A stretch of 64,000 bases of DNA from positions 1,971,568 through 2,035,567 of the forward strand of contig CM055082.1 in NCBI GenBank assembly GCA_029204045.2. The letters are read 5' to 3'. Positions 32,014-43,135 of the stretch are shown in pieces. How positions within the stretch are numbered: the first letter of the stretch is position 1; every line of letters begins with the position of its first letter. Source of the DNA: Tillandsia leiboldiana. Taxonomy: Eukaryota > Streptophyta > Magnoliopsida > Poales > Bromeliaceae. Below the pieces are notes generated by a model. It did no database searches. It saw only the letters and a program-made list of their open reading frames with translations, and was not told the origin of the DNA. Position numbers and translations under genes: made by a program.

Positions 32014-32538
32014 GAACAAAAGGGTTTTGATTTCTTTTACTCCAATCTTTTGTTTAAAAGTTTCCAGAGCGCTTCTCTCTAGATTTCATCCTCCTTGGAA
32101 GCTTTCTAACTCAAGTTCTTCTGTTCCAAGTAAGTTTTATTGATCAAAATCTCGGTTTTTCACCGTTTTTCTCTTTTCCTCCTCAAACGCACGAATTTCT
32201 TGGATCAACTTTGTTTGTGGATGGTTTTTGATCAAATTTCTTTTGAAATAAGAACTCTGGGTAGATTAGTTTTGATTATATGCTAGGTTTTCTCCTGATT
32301 AACGGATTTTTAGGCTTCGATTTCTAAAATTTCGGTTTTAGGGCATATAATAAGGATTTTCGAAATTCATGCAATTGATCTATTTTTAGAAGTCCTTTTG
32401 CAAAACTAATTTGATTCTTAGTCTCTCTACATGATTATGATTGTTTGGGTACAATTTTTTCAATTTTTGAAAAACTAAGAATTTTTGTGTTCTTGAGTTG
32501 GTCTACTCAGGATTCCTTTTCTCAAGAAACCATTAGCA

Positions 32539-33972
32539 ATGGTGATCACTTGGATTGTTTTCCTACTTGCTGCTATGGTACATACGAGAGATACTGCCAA
32601 GCCTAAGAAGGCTAAGAAAGCAAAGAAGACTAAGGTTGATTCCGACACTGAATCAGAGACAGAGTCGATTGACTGGGATAACATCGAAATTGAGCAAGCT
32701 GCTCCCATTGTCTCCAAAGGGAAAGCAACTGCTGAAGCTTCAAAACCTACTGCAGCTGAAAAAGGGAAAGCACCAATGGAACCAAGTCCAGTTGGAACAA
32801 AAAGAAAAACTGGTGCGAGAAAAAGAGGGAGTGCACAAGGAATCTCCATTGAGCAACCAGCACAGCAAGCACCTCCACAAGAAGTTGTCAGCTCGGCTAG
32901 AATAAAGGATTTTGAAAACAGAGAATGCATTGGAGAAAGGCATGTTGATGTAAAAGCCTTAAAGAAGCGTTCTCAGACGTTTGGGACTTTGTTTGACCAG
33001 ATAGGTCTTGCTTCCATTTGCGATTTTCCGGAGACCACCGGGTATTGTCTTCACTCAGTGAGGATGTTTTATCAGAATGCCTGCTATCTAGTTGATCAGG
33101 AAAGCGGGCGTCGGGATTTTCAAACTTTAGTCAAGAATGTCAGAATCAAAGTAACGCCTCAGCTAATTGGTGAAGTACTTGGGATGGACGCCCGAGCCGA
33201 TGGCACTCATTACCTGAAGAATCAAGTTTTCAACACCTTCTCCTGGAGAGTGGTAGTTGATGGAATCTGTGTTCCAGATACTCGGTCGACAGGAAACTCC
33301 GTTTTCTCGAAAGAACTACGACCAGAGTACCGCATCTTAAATCTTATTGTTTGTTACAATATTCTTCCAAACATGAACACAAAGGTTCTTCGGTGGGAAA
33401 GAATGATATTTCTTTATCTACTTGGAAACCCCGCAGCAGCAATGGGAGCTAACTTAAACATTCCCTACGTCATCTGGTCAAGGATGGCACGTTATGTGGA
33501 GCAAGCTCATCCGTCAGAGAGACTACCTTTTCCAATGATCATCATGCGTATTCTTCGCAAATTTAAAGCTGACACAAATGCGAGTTCCTATCTGCACAGT
33601 CTAGGAACGATCAATGACACGACAATTGTAAAGTCTCTTTCGACGAAGCCAGATGAACCTTTCATACCTCTTCACCGGCAACGAGAACAACGACAACAAG
33701 CAACAACCTCTGCACCGGCAGCAGCTCCTTCAGTTCAACCAGCACCTCCGGCACAAGAAGCACCACAATCAACTTCTGATGATGATGCTTCTGTTACCTC
33801 AATCTATAAAGAACAGCAAAGGCTCTCCAACGAGCAAGAACGTATATCAAATGAACTGATTGAGGTAAAGGAAGAAATAAAGAAGGTAAATAAAAAGCAA
33901 TCAGCAATGAACAAGCGGATAAAGAAGATTTTCCAAATCCTCGGCTGTATCAGTTCAGACGAGTCTGAATGA
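32539..33972 (+). CDS. Sirevirus third ORF (envelope-position protein of unknown function)
   Basis: 477 codons, open, between pol and the 3' LTR. The second Met (MVHTRDTAKPKKAKK) is a likely start; the preceding 12 residues are hydrophobic and may be leader translation. Order: a basic and acidic N-terminus rich in Lys, Ser and Glu (about 15-110), a globular middle (about 125-350, with FGTLFDQIGLASICDFPETT, VTPQLIGEVLGMDARADG, LRWERMIFLYLLGNP), a Gln/Ala/Pro linker, and a C-terminal coiled coil (EQQRLSNEQERISNELIEVK). The middle resembles the plant transposon-associated domain found in ORFs at this position in plant elements. There is no clear transmembrane segment, so an envelope role is not supported. 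Confidence 0.75.
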   Translation: MVITWIVFLLAAMVHTRDTAKPKKAKKAKKTKVDSDTESETESIDWDNIEIEQAAPIVSKGKATAEASKPTAAEKGKAPMEPSPVGTKRKTGARKRGSAQGISIEQPAQQAPPQEVVSSARIKDFENRECIGERHVDVKALKKRSQTFGTLFDQIGLASICDFPETTGYCLHSVRMFYQNACYLVDQESGRRDFQTLVKNVRIKVTPQLIGEVLGMDARADGTHYLKNQVFNTFSWRVVVDGICVPDTRSTGNSVFSKELRPEYRILNLIVCYNILPNMNTKVLRWERMIFLYLLGNPAAAMGANLNIPYVIWSRMARYVEQAHPSERLPFPMIIMRILRKFKADTNASSYLHSLGTINDTTIVKSLSTKPDEPFIPLHRQREQRQQATTSAPAAAPSVQPAPPAQEAPQSTSDDDASVTSIYKEQQRLSNEQERISNELIEVKEEIKKVNKKQSAMNKRIKKIFQILGCISSDESE

Positions 33973-34815
33973 TCCGTATCCTTCTAATTTCTGTTTTTAT
34001 GCATATGTTTAAATCCTACTGTTGTGCAAGTTTTTTTTTTTTTTATGTTTTAATTTGAGATTTTAGTTCTCGAACTTAAACTGTTAACCATTCTCTCCAC
34101 TTCTGTAATCTTTGGCTTTATTTGTGACAAAAAAGGGGAGAGAGTTTAGAACAATGATTTGAACAATGAACAATGAATGATGGTATGAATGATGAAATAT
34201 CAAGGTAAGTATGATCTCAACTCAATGATGAAATATCAAGGTAAGTATGATCTCAACTTGAGGTTTTTCGTCTGTATGAATGCATGCCTCGACTAACTAT
34301 TTGCTAACTATTTGGGCATGTAATATAACTAACAAGTTGTTGTTCACTAACAAGTTTGTGACACTTGGTTTTTGATTGCATAGAAGATATGTTGGTTCTT
34401 AACTCTGATCTATTACATATCTATATATATATAAGTTTGTCACAAACATGTTCATGACATTTGGTTTTTACGTGCAAAGAAGATATGTTGGTGTTTGTTT
34501 TAACTATGATCTGTTTACATATCTGAATATAAATGTCATGGTAAGTATAAATGAGTTTAAACTTCATCTCTGTTTGTGGTTTTTGAATGATACAAAATTC
34601 TTGAGGTATCTAACGATTTCTTTTGTCAAGAATGATTTCTTTTTGCAGAGAGTACAGATGTCTAAGTCTAGAGTCTGTTTTAGGAGTTTAACTCATGTAT
34701 TGTATTTTGGATCTCCATTGTAAATTTTTGTTGTATGGTGATAGCAACAAAAATATCTTTTTGAATTTTCTTTAGTGGATCTATGTTTTGTCACGAAACC
34801 GCCAAAGGGGGAGAT
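33973..34815 (+). other. Sirevirus 3' non-coding region with polypurine tracts
   Basis: No gene. Holds aaaaaaggggagagagttt (about 34129) and the terminal tract caaagggggagat (34803-34815), which primes plus-strand synthesis next to the LTR. The word tgaaatatcaaggtaagtat is repeated (34192 and 34229). Confidence 0.65.
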
Positions 34816-36094
34816 TGTTACGGAATTTGAGTTGGCGTAGTTTCGTGAAAGTTTCAAGTCCTGAAGATTGAAGGTGAAGAAAAGTTGAATCATTTAACTC
34901 AATCTCAAGAAAGAAGAATTCAAAAGGATCAGGTATGTTTAACTAAAGAATTTGTGTGATCCGAATACTTCTTGTAGTGTAGAAACACTTGGAAGAATCT
35001 TTCATTGCATAAAAATCAAAAACTGGACTTGGGACATGTTCAGGATCCGGATCAGGTTGTTCGATCCGGATCCCGAAGGTGGTTCGTTCATACTTCGTCG
35101 CAATCCGGATCGTAGTCTCTTGATCCGGATCCCGAACGTTGATGTTTGGTGAACTGTATGAACGATCCGGATCGTAGTCACATGATCCGGATCCCGAACC
35201 TTCGTTTTTCTGGAATTGGCTGTTTTGTTATGACGATCCGGATCCTAGTTATCACGATCCGGATCGCCGTCCGTAAATATCCAGAAATGGCAGGTTTTTG
35301 ATTCTTATCTCCTTCCTAGGGTTTCTAACCTATAAATACACCCTATGACTCCTTTTCTAGGGGGAATCCACATAGCCGTCATTTTCTTGTATCATCTTAT
35401 ACGGCTATAGATCCACATATAGAGAAGAAAGGAAATCATTAGAGAATACTCTATGTTTCTTCATCTATATTGATTAGTTTGATTCTAGGTTTTCATACTC
35501 ACATCTTGAGTTGAATCAAACTAATGAATACTTAGATGGTATTTCCGATCTATCTTTGATCTAAGTATTCGGCGGATCATCACCACCCAAAAAACAACGA
35601 TTTACCCCAAAAATCGGCGCGTGGATTCGCGTGTCCTTGTGGATTCAAGGTTCAATCGCTCTCGTGGATTCGGAGCGAGGCACGTTCGTGGATTCGAACG
35701 GTGCTATTGGGTGAAGACCGTGGATTCGGTCGGACGTCGTGGATTCGACGTTGGACGCCGTGGATTCGGCGTTGGGCGCAGATCGTGGATTCGAGAAGCG
35801 TCTGGAGCGAGCGGAGAAGATCCTCTAGGAGCGTATGGAAAAGGTTGAGTCGTAAGTGTGTACGGTAAATCACCTTGTACGTGTTTTAATTCTAGTGGAT
35901 TTCTGCCGTGTTATCGGTCCCGTGGTTTTTTACTCCGGTGATGGAGTTTTCCACGTAAAAATCTTGCGTGTTATTTTATTTTCCGCATTGGGTTTTATCG
36001 CAACGATTTTTGGAGTGTTTATACGTTTACACCTATTCACCCCCCTCTAGGTGTTTCTTCCCCTATTTAGATCCGTATTATATACGACCCAACA
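34816..36094 (+). repeat. Sirevirus 3' LTR (clean copy)
   Basis: 1,279 bp, the same length as the 5' LTR with about two differences. Hairpin array at 35618-35800, TATA at about 35331-35338. Ends tatacgacccaaca and is followed by ctgcc. Confidence 0.93.
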
Positions 36095-36316
36095 CTGCCG
36101 ACACTGCTGCCTGCACTGCTCGTACTCCTGCTCGGGGTCTCTGTTCTCGTCGCTCCAGCCTTGGCCTCTGTGTTCTCTGTACCGCTCCTCGCATTGCCTC
36201 TCGCACTGCTCCTGCTGCCGCCGGCGTGCTGGTACTGCCGGCACTCCTGTCTGCACTGCTCATACTCCTGCTCGGGATCTCTGTTCTCATGATCTCGTCG
36301 ACCCTCCTGCAGGCCT
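36095..36316 (-). pseudogene. Secreted Cys-rich hairpinin-type precursor, middle piece
   Basis: Lies between the target sites of the two retrotransposons. On the minus strand it reads from the copia site (ggcct, 36312-36316) through NRDPEQEYEQC and CRQEC, then CERQCEERYREHRGQGW and NRDPEQEYEQCRQQC, to the Sirevirus site (ctgcc). Between the first and second Cys pairs the frame shifts by one base (around 36228-36240). This could be a real lesion or a sequence error; the other reading (27069-27287) is too noisy to decide. The repeated DPEQEYEQC linker shows that the protein is a tandem of similar units. Confidence 0.7.
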
Positions 36317-36688
36317 TGTTGGAAAATGATGCAACATGATGTTAGTGGTCCTATTATTATGCAAGTAGTGCTAGTAGTGGACCAATTTAGTTAGAAATTG
36401 ACTAAGTCATGGAGTGATGGATTAATTTGTGTTAGTAGTGGGTTATGTAGTGCAGTTCATGCTAACTAGTTTTTAGGAGCACATGTGTAGTGGGTGTAGT
36501 GGAGAACATGTGTTGAGTTAGGTTTTCTTAAACTTTAAGTTTTCTTCTTCTATTTAAATCCTTTGATTGTAAGCTTGTAAGCAACAAGAAAAAAAGTTGT
36601 TTGAGTTTAAAAGTGTTTCTTCCATTTCATTTGCTGTAGCAAATTTTATTAGTAAGTTTTTTACTTTAGAAAGCTTCTTCACCCTACA
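36317..36688 (+). repeat. 5' LTR of second copia element
   Basis: Starts tgttggaaaatgatgcaac and ends ttcttcaccctaca, followed by the primer site. tatttaaat (about 36550) may serve as its TATA box. Confidence 0.93.
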
Positions 36689-36800
36689 ATTGGTATCAGA
36701 GCCAGGTTGTGATCAAGACTGGGCGTTGTGGTATTCAAGCAAGAAGCAGTCGGAAGGGTCGTCGTACAAAGAGAGGTATATTCTCATTACACTTGTTTCC

Positions 36801-39800
36801 ATGATGAGTAACTCAAGTGCACTTAATCTCTCTCTCAATCCTTGGTTCCATTTTTTAATGGAGAAAATTATGAATTTTGGAGCATCAAAATGCGAACTTT
36901 TTTTATTTCACAAGATCTTTGGGATCTAGTTGAGTATGGTTATGCAGAAGCAGAAAGTTCAAAAAGTACAGATAAGACAGCAGATCAAAAAGAGCTCCGC
37001 AAAAAGGATGCCAAGGCGTTGCTTGTGTTGCAGCAGGCAGTGCACGACACTATTTTTCCTCGAATTGCAAATGCCACCAAATCAAATGAAGCTTGGACTA
37101 TCTTGAAGCAAGAATATCAAGGAAATGACCGAGTTCGAACGGTGAAGCTACAAACTCTCCAAAAAGAATTTGAAAATCTCTACATGAAAAATACCGAAGG
37201 TATGCAAGAATACTTTTCTCGAGTTGCCATCATTATTAATCAGATGAAATGTCTTGGTGATGATATTTCTGAGAAGAAAGTGGTCGAAAAAGTTTTGAGA
37301 AGTCTTCCTCCTAAATTTGATCATATTGTCGTCCCCATAGAGGAATCAAAGGACTTATCAAATTATTCATTTAATGAATTAATTGGTTCTCTTTTAGCTC
37401 ATGAACAGCGACTAAACAGATCAATCGAGAAAAGTGCAGAAAATGCATTTGACTCAAGAGTTGAGAATTCGAAGTCAAGAGGCGACCAAAAATATGCAGG
37501 AAGAGGCCGTGGAAGAAGTGGCTTTCGCGGTCGTGGAAGAGGCCGAGGCTATAGTAGAGGAAGATTCGATACAAACTATCAACAAGATGACAACGAGAAA
37601 AGCAACCAAAGCCAAGGCTATAAAAGTAAGCAATGTCATTTTTGTAAGAAATATGGTCATATAGAATCTTATTGTTGGGCTAAAGCAAAACAACAAGCCA
37701 ACTATGCAGAAAAGAAAGAAGAGGAAGGTAAACTATTTCTTACCTGTCTGAATTCTAATGTTAGTAGTGCTGATTTGTGGATTTTGGATAGTGGATGTAG
37801 CAACCATATGTCGGGATTTAAGAACCTTTTTCGTCACGTTGATGAATCCGTAAAATTGCAAGTTCGGCTCGGAGATGATAAGGTTCTACAAATTGAAGGA
37901 AAATGGACAGTTGCTATAAAAACTAAGTCAGGTATGGAAAAGCTTATCAACGATGTTTATTATGTACCTTCATTGGCTCATAACTTACTAAGTGTTGGAC
38001 AACTGATTGAAAGAGGATATCATGTTAAGTTTCATGATAATTTTTGTGAGATTAGTCATGAAAGATCTGAAATGCCTTTGATTAAAATTCATATGGCTGA
38101 AAATAAGATGTTTGTACTTGACATTTCATGTATTGACGAGCATGCTTTGGTTGCTAATACTAAAAATGAATCATGGCTTTGGCATTTGCGTTATGGTCAT
38201 TTACATTTTAATGGATTGAAATTGTTGAGTCAAAAGAAAATGGTGTTTGGCTTACCGGGAATAGATTGTATGGATGAAGTTTGTGAAGGGTGTGTTTATG
38301 GCAAGCAACACCGAATTTCCTTTCCCATTGGAAAATCTTGGAGAGCTTCAAGACCTCTACAGTTGATACATGCCGACATTTGTGGTCCAATGCAAACTCT
38401 TTCTCTTAACAAAAGTAAGTACTTTTTGTTGTTTACTCATGATTTTACCAGAATGAGTTGGGCGTACTTCATCGCACAGAAATCAGAAGCACTTGATAGA
38501 TTTCAGGAGTTTAAGGCGCAAGTTGAGAACCAGAGTGGGTATTCCATTAAAATTCTCCGAACAGATCGAAGGGGAGAGTTTTTATCTGTTAATTTCTTTT
38601 CTTTTTGCAAAGAAAATGGCATTTGCAGGCAATTAACAGTGAAGTATACACCGGAGCAAAACGGAGTTGCCGAGCGCAAAAATCGAACAATAGTGGAGAT
38701 GGCTCGAAGTATGCTTAAAGAGAAGAAGCTTCCAAATGATTTTTGGGCTGAAGCTGTAGCAATCTCGGTGTTCCTCCTAAATCGATCTCCAACCAAGGCG
38801 GTACGTAATATGACACCTTTTGAAGCTTGGTGTGGAAGAAAGCCCGAGGTGAGCTATTTTAGAATTTTTGGTTCTATTGCCTATGCATTTGTTCACACCG
38901 AAAATCGTAAAAAATTGGATGACAAAAGTGAAAAATGTATCTTTATTGGCTATAGTAATGAATGAAAAGGCTATCGACTATACAATCCGATAACAAAGAA
39001 ACTACTTATAAGCCGAGATGTTATTTTTGATGAAGAAAGTTTTTGAGATTGGAATGAAAGTGCGCATGTACCATTACCAATTGACGAAAGAAAGTCACTC
39101 GCACTTCCAAATGAAGAAGTAGAAGCTTCGCAAGCCACTCCAAAAGGCCAAAGGAAAGAAACTATGGAAAAATCGACTTCATCATTGTCGGATTCAGAAA
39201 CCCCTCCTTTAAAGGTAAAGTCCTTGAAAGAAATTTATGAAACTTGCAAATTTGCTCTTATGGTTGCAGAGCCCGTATGTTTTGAAGAAGCTTATGAAAA
39301 AAAGGAATGGAAGAACGCAATGCATGAAGAGATTGCAGCTATTGAAAAGAACAGAACTTGGGAGCTTGTTGACATGCCAAAAGAAAAAGAAGCAATTGGT
39401 GTAAAATGGGTTTATCGGGTGAAGCATGGTGCTGACGGAAAGGTTCAAAAATACAAAGCGCGGCTTGTAGCCAAAGGATATGTTCAAAAACCTGGTATTG
39501 ATTTTCTTGAAACTTTTTCACCTGTTGCTCGTTTAGAAACTGTTCGAATTATTTTAGCTTTAGTTGCTCAAATGAAATGGTCTGTTTATCAATTCGATGT
39601 TAAGTCGGCTTTTCTTAATGGAAATTTGGATGAAGATGTGTATGTAGAGCAGCCACAGGGTTTTGTCGTTAAAGGAAAAGAAGAGAAAGTCTACAAGCTC
39701 AAGAAAGCTCTTTATGGCTTGAAGCAAGCCCCTAGAGCATGGTATAGCCGCCTTGATATCCATCTCCGGCAACATGATTTTCAGAGAAGCGAGAATGAAC

Positions 39801-40244
39801 CTACGTTATATATAAAGGTGAAAGGTAAAGAGATTATCATTATTTGTGTCTATGTCGATGACATAATTTACACGGGTTCATCGGATCATCTTATTCATGA
39901 TTTCAAGAATATTATGATGCATGAATTTGATATGTCAGATTTGGGACTTTTACATTATTTTCTTGGTCTTCAAGTTATGCAAACTGATAATGGTATCTTT
40001 TTGACTCAAGAAAAGTATGCATTGGACTTGCTCAAAAAATTTAAGCTGCAGAATTGTAAAGGATTTGCAACTCCTATGAATCCAAATGAAAAATTGACAA
40101 AGGATGATGGAACAGAAAGAGTTGATGCACGAATTTTCAGAAGTATAGTTGGGGGTTTAATGTATTTGACACATTCACGTCCTGATATTATGTTTTCCGT
40201 CAGCTTAATATCCAGATTTATGCATGATCCTACAAAGCATCACC
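36801..40244 (+). pseudogene. Copia Gag-Pol, 5' part (Gag, protease, integrase, most of RT)
   Basis: Starts MSNSSALNLS-like (36804) with an early frameshift near 36840, then one long frame: Gag with knuckle CHFCKKYGHIESYC (about 37630), Arg/Gly-rich stretch before it, protease WILDSGCSNHMSG, integrase HHCC region (LWHLRYGHLHF ... CEGCVYGKQH), core (HADICGPM, RTDRRGEF, NGVAERKNRT), RT (FQ-type SAFLNGNLDEDVYV, YGLKQAPRAWY, YVDDIIYTGSS). In-frame stops: TGA at 38963-38965 and TGA at 39043-39045. The frame is cut at 40244 by the gypsy insertion. The open reading that continues into the gypsy LTR (to 40933) is an accidental fusion. Confidence 0.9.
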
Positions 40245-40249
40245 TTGGA

Positions 40250-43135
40250 TATAGAGTACCGGAGCTTCGGGCAGTGTGCCGACTCCACGTGGCAGCCTGG
40301 TATTGTGGAAATACCTTTAGCAGTTTCTGTTTGTATTTACAGAGAGGTTCGGGTGGTCCCGGAGTGACGCGGAAGTATTCTTGTAGAAAAGTGAGTTGGC
40401 GTCGGATTGAGAGCTTGCGGGTCAAGCATTGGTTTCATGGATGGGTTTGTTGTGAGTTGATCCCTTGGGACATGTGTATTATGATTTTACAGAGGTGTTC
40501 GGTTGGTTTCGGGGTGATGCGGAGGTCCCGGGGCGAGGAAGTGAGTTATCGGCGCGATTCGGGAAGGTTCTGGCAGGATTCTGGAGGTTCTGGGTGGCTG
40601 GGTTCCGGAACCAAGCAGTTGGTTCCGGAACTGGCCCCTTGGTTCCGGAACCAGCTGCCTGGTACCGGAACCAGAGGTGGTGTTCCGGTACCCAAATGCT
40701 GGTACCCGAACACAGACTCTGGAAATGCCCGAGAAGAGCTCGGATTGGTGCACAGTACTTGGAGGTATGGGCTTCTTCTGTTCCAACCACTCCCGTCATG
40801 TTTTATACCCAGACTCTTGCTCCCTCTCCACCCTTCATTCCTTATCATCTCCTCCTCCCTTTCTTGCTGCCAGAGAAGAAGAAGAAGAGGAAGTAGTAGA
40901 AGGAGAAGCAGGCTCGTGCATTGTGGGAGTTGACCGAGTCAACGTGCGCTCGCGAGGAGCAATTGAGGTAAATTAATTGTTGGAGATTGTGGATTTGGAT
41001 TCGATAGTTCTCCTCTTGGGTTTTATTGATGGAATTGATTGGGATTTTGAGTTAATTTCCATCCTTTCTCTCCCTCTCTCCCTGTGCTCTCGGGTGCAAG
41101 CAGGGAGGTTACTGCGCAAATCCGAGGATTTGTCTGCTTCTTGCGCACGTGTGGGGGACCCTCTTGAGCTGAGCAGAGGCATGCTGAGACCTTGGGGAGT
41201 GTGATAGAGGATTGATCGGAGCTTCGTGGATTTCTTCCGAGACGCGCGACGGCGCGCGTGCGCGCGAGAGGCACAGTGCAGTTTTTCGTCTGTTTTCGCC
41301 CGTTTCTTCTCCGATTTCGGCGCGGCCTTCGGAAAGCATTTGAGGTGGGTTGGAATTTCTTCAAGATGTATGGAATGCCCGTTAAAGCTATTGAATGCAT
41401 GTTGATCATGTTTAGCTTAATTATTTGCATAGCTGGTAAATCTGATAGTTGCCTAGAAAATTGTAGGAATATAATTGCAAGCCCCAGATATTTTTAGCAT
41501 GATCTAGAAGTGATTGGACACTAGACTGCATGTTTAGTTGGCTTTATATTGGCATCTGAACCGTTTTAAAAATCGTCGGAACTGTTTTAAGGAAAACTGG
41601 GTTTTGAAAATAGTTTTAAAACATTGAGATCTTCCCGAGGGGTTGAGTAGGTTCAGGATGCATGTGTTCTCGTGCCAGAGGGCCGAGTGGATTTTTAGAG
41701 CATTATGAGATGACTTTCTAGTGTCATGAGAGAGTTTTGAGATACTTGAGTTCGCGGGGTATTGAGGATGTATTCCCTAATTGGGTTACTCTAGATCATG
41801 GGTTGTGCTCTGATTTAGTGGTGGAGATGGTTCTCCCACTTAGCCGTGAGAGTTTTGGGGGCTCTGGCAGATCGAGTCGTGGAGGTTTCCCGACTCAGCC
41901 ATGGGTTGTGCATTATCAGATTGAGTCGTTGAGGGTTCTCCGACATAGCTGTGAGAGTGTTTGGGCTTTTCCTGTTCGAGTCGTGGAGTCTTTCTCCGAC
42001 TGAGTATGCTTGTTGAGCATTGAGTTCCGATCTGTTTGATCGTGTGTTATAGCCTTGAGTCGTTGAGGGTTCTCCGACATAGCTGTGTGAGTGTTTGGGC
42101 TTTTTCTGTTCGAGTCGTGGAGTCTTTCTCCGACTGAGTTATGCTAGTTGAGCATTGAGTTCCGATCTGTTTGATCGTGGATTATAGCCTGCTGAGCCTG
42201 GCATTCTATGCCAGTTATGAGATACTTGAGATACTTGAGTTCGGTGGGGTCGCTCCCCTCGAGCTACGCCCCGGGTGCGATGATGATACCGAGCCTGACG
42301 AGGCTGCGATGTGATTACTGAGATGGTCCTAGAGGGACACCCTACGTAAGTCCGTTCCTCCGGGATGTGCGGCAGTGGATGCCTACGTAAGTCCGTTCCT
42401 ACGGGATGCGCGGCAGTAGATGAGCGCAGGCTTGATTGACTGGTCCAAAGAGGGGCAGTCATTGGGATTGGGTGATATGTGTGAGTGAGTTTCATAGCAT
42501 GTTCATAGATGAGTTTTCCTTTGAGCATGATACTTGAGGCATGTTAGCAGTAGCGAGTGTATGCACATCTTCATCATTGTAGAGTTTCTTGAGCATGATG
42601 ATTGAGACATGATAGCTATAGTTTCTTTCAGCTTTTATCTATCTATCTATCTGCATACCTATCTGTTGTGCCTCCAGTAGACTTAGTGGGCATACCGTGG
42701 ATATTGAGACGGTACCCACTGGGAACTACCTTTGCAGTAGTTCTCACACCCGCTGCGGTGACAGGTTCCTGTGGTAGCTGTTCCGGCTAGGTTCGCGCGG
42801 AGGCGGCTGATCGAGGTGAGGACGTGGCTGAGTAGTTCCTTACCAGTTTTGAGAGTCAGAGGTAGATGCACCCTGTATTTTATATTTCCACTTTTGTACT
42901 GGACAGTCTGAGTGATTTTGAGACTGTGTATATTGAGGATTTGTGTATTAGTGGAGATTACTTTATATCAGATGTTCAGTGGATTTCTGTAGCTACTGGT
43001 TCTTTTTTCAGCTCTGATACATTATAGCTATAGATCTGACTTGTAGGGTAGACGCTTCGTCTGTACGGCAGTTTCCGTACAGATGGCGGATCTGTTGACG
43101 AGCCCGGGTCGCAGTTTCGACCCCGGGGCGTGACA
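40250..43135 (+). repeat. 5' LTR of gypsy element
   Basis: 2,886 bp. The first two bases are TA where the 3' LTR has TG. Carries the 20-bp-period palindromic array (40601-40712), a TATA-like tttata at 40801-40806, a tandem duplication of about 134 bp (41921-42054 and 42055-42188) with GAGTCG hairpins, and ends gaccccggggcgtgaca. Confidence 0.92.
40601..40712 (+). promoter_or_regulatory. Six palindromic GGTTCCGGAACC-type boxes at exact 20-bp period
   Basis: Boxes start at 40601, 40621, 40641, 40661, 40681 and 40701. The first and third are the perfect palindrome ggttccggaacc; the others vary by one or a few bases (ggttccggaact, ggtaccggaacc, tgttccggtacc, and a partial ggtacccg). Spacers are always 8 bp and unrelated in sequence. 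Twenty bp is about two helical turns, so all boxes face the same side of the DNA. The array is about 90-200 bp upstream of a TATA-like word. The same array is in the 3' LTR from 47435. An enhancer role is inference. Confidence 0.8.

Larger units (their letters stand above)
27673..36094 (+). mobile_element. Sirevirus, right assembled version (5' part absent)
   Basis: Begins at the end of gag (equivalent to 18682) and runs through pol, the internal promoter-like region, ORF3 and the 3' LTR to the target word ctgcc (36095-36099). It is error-rich at its start and clean further on, the reverse of the left version. Confidence 0.9.

Noticed and set aside
32539..33972. Third ORF as an envelope protein
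   Set aside because: No convincing transmembrane or fusion segment; the hydrophobic start precedes a likelier Met. Only its position is envelope-like.
36689..36703. tRNA-like words (tggtatcagagc) at 16760, 36690 and 43144
   Set aside because: They are primer-binding sites next to LTRs; no cloverleaf can be drawn around them.
40245..40933. Copia RT reading continuing into the gypsy LTR as one 589-codon frame
   Set aside because: Crosses a transposon junction marked by a target duplication; the LTR part has no protein character and recurs alone at 47108-47767.
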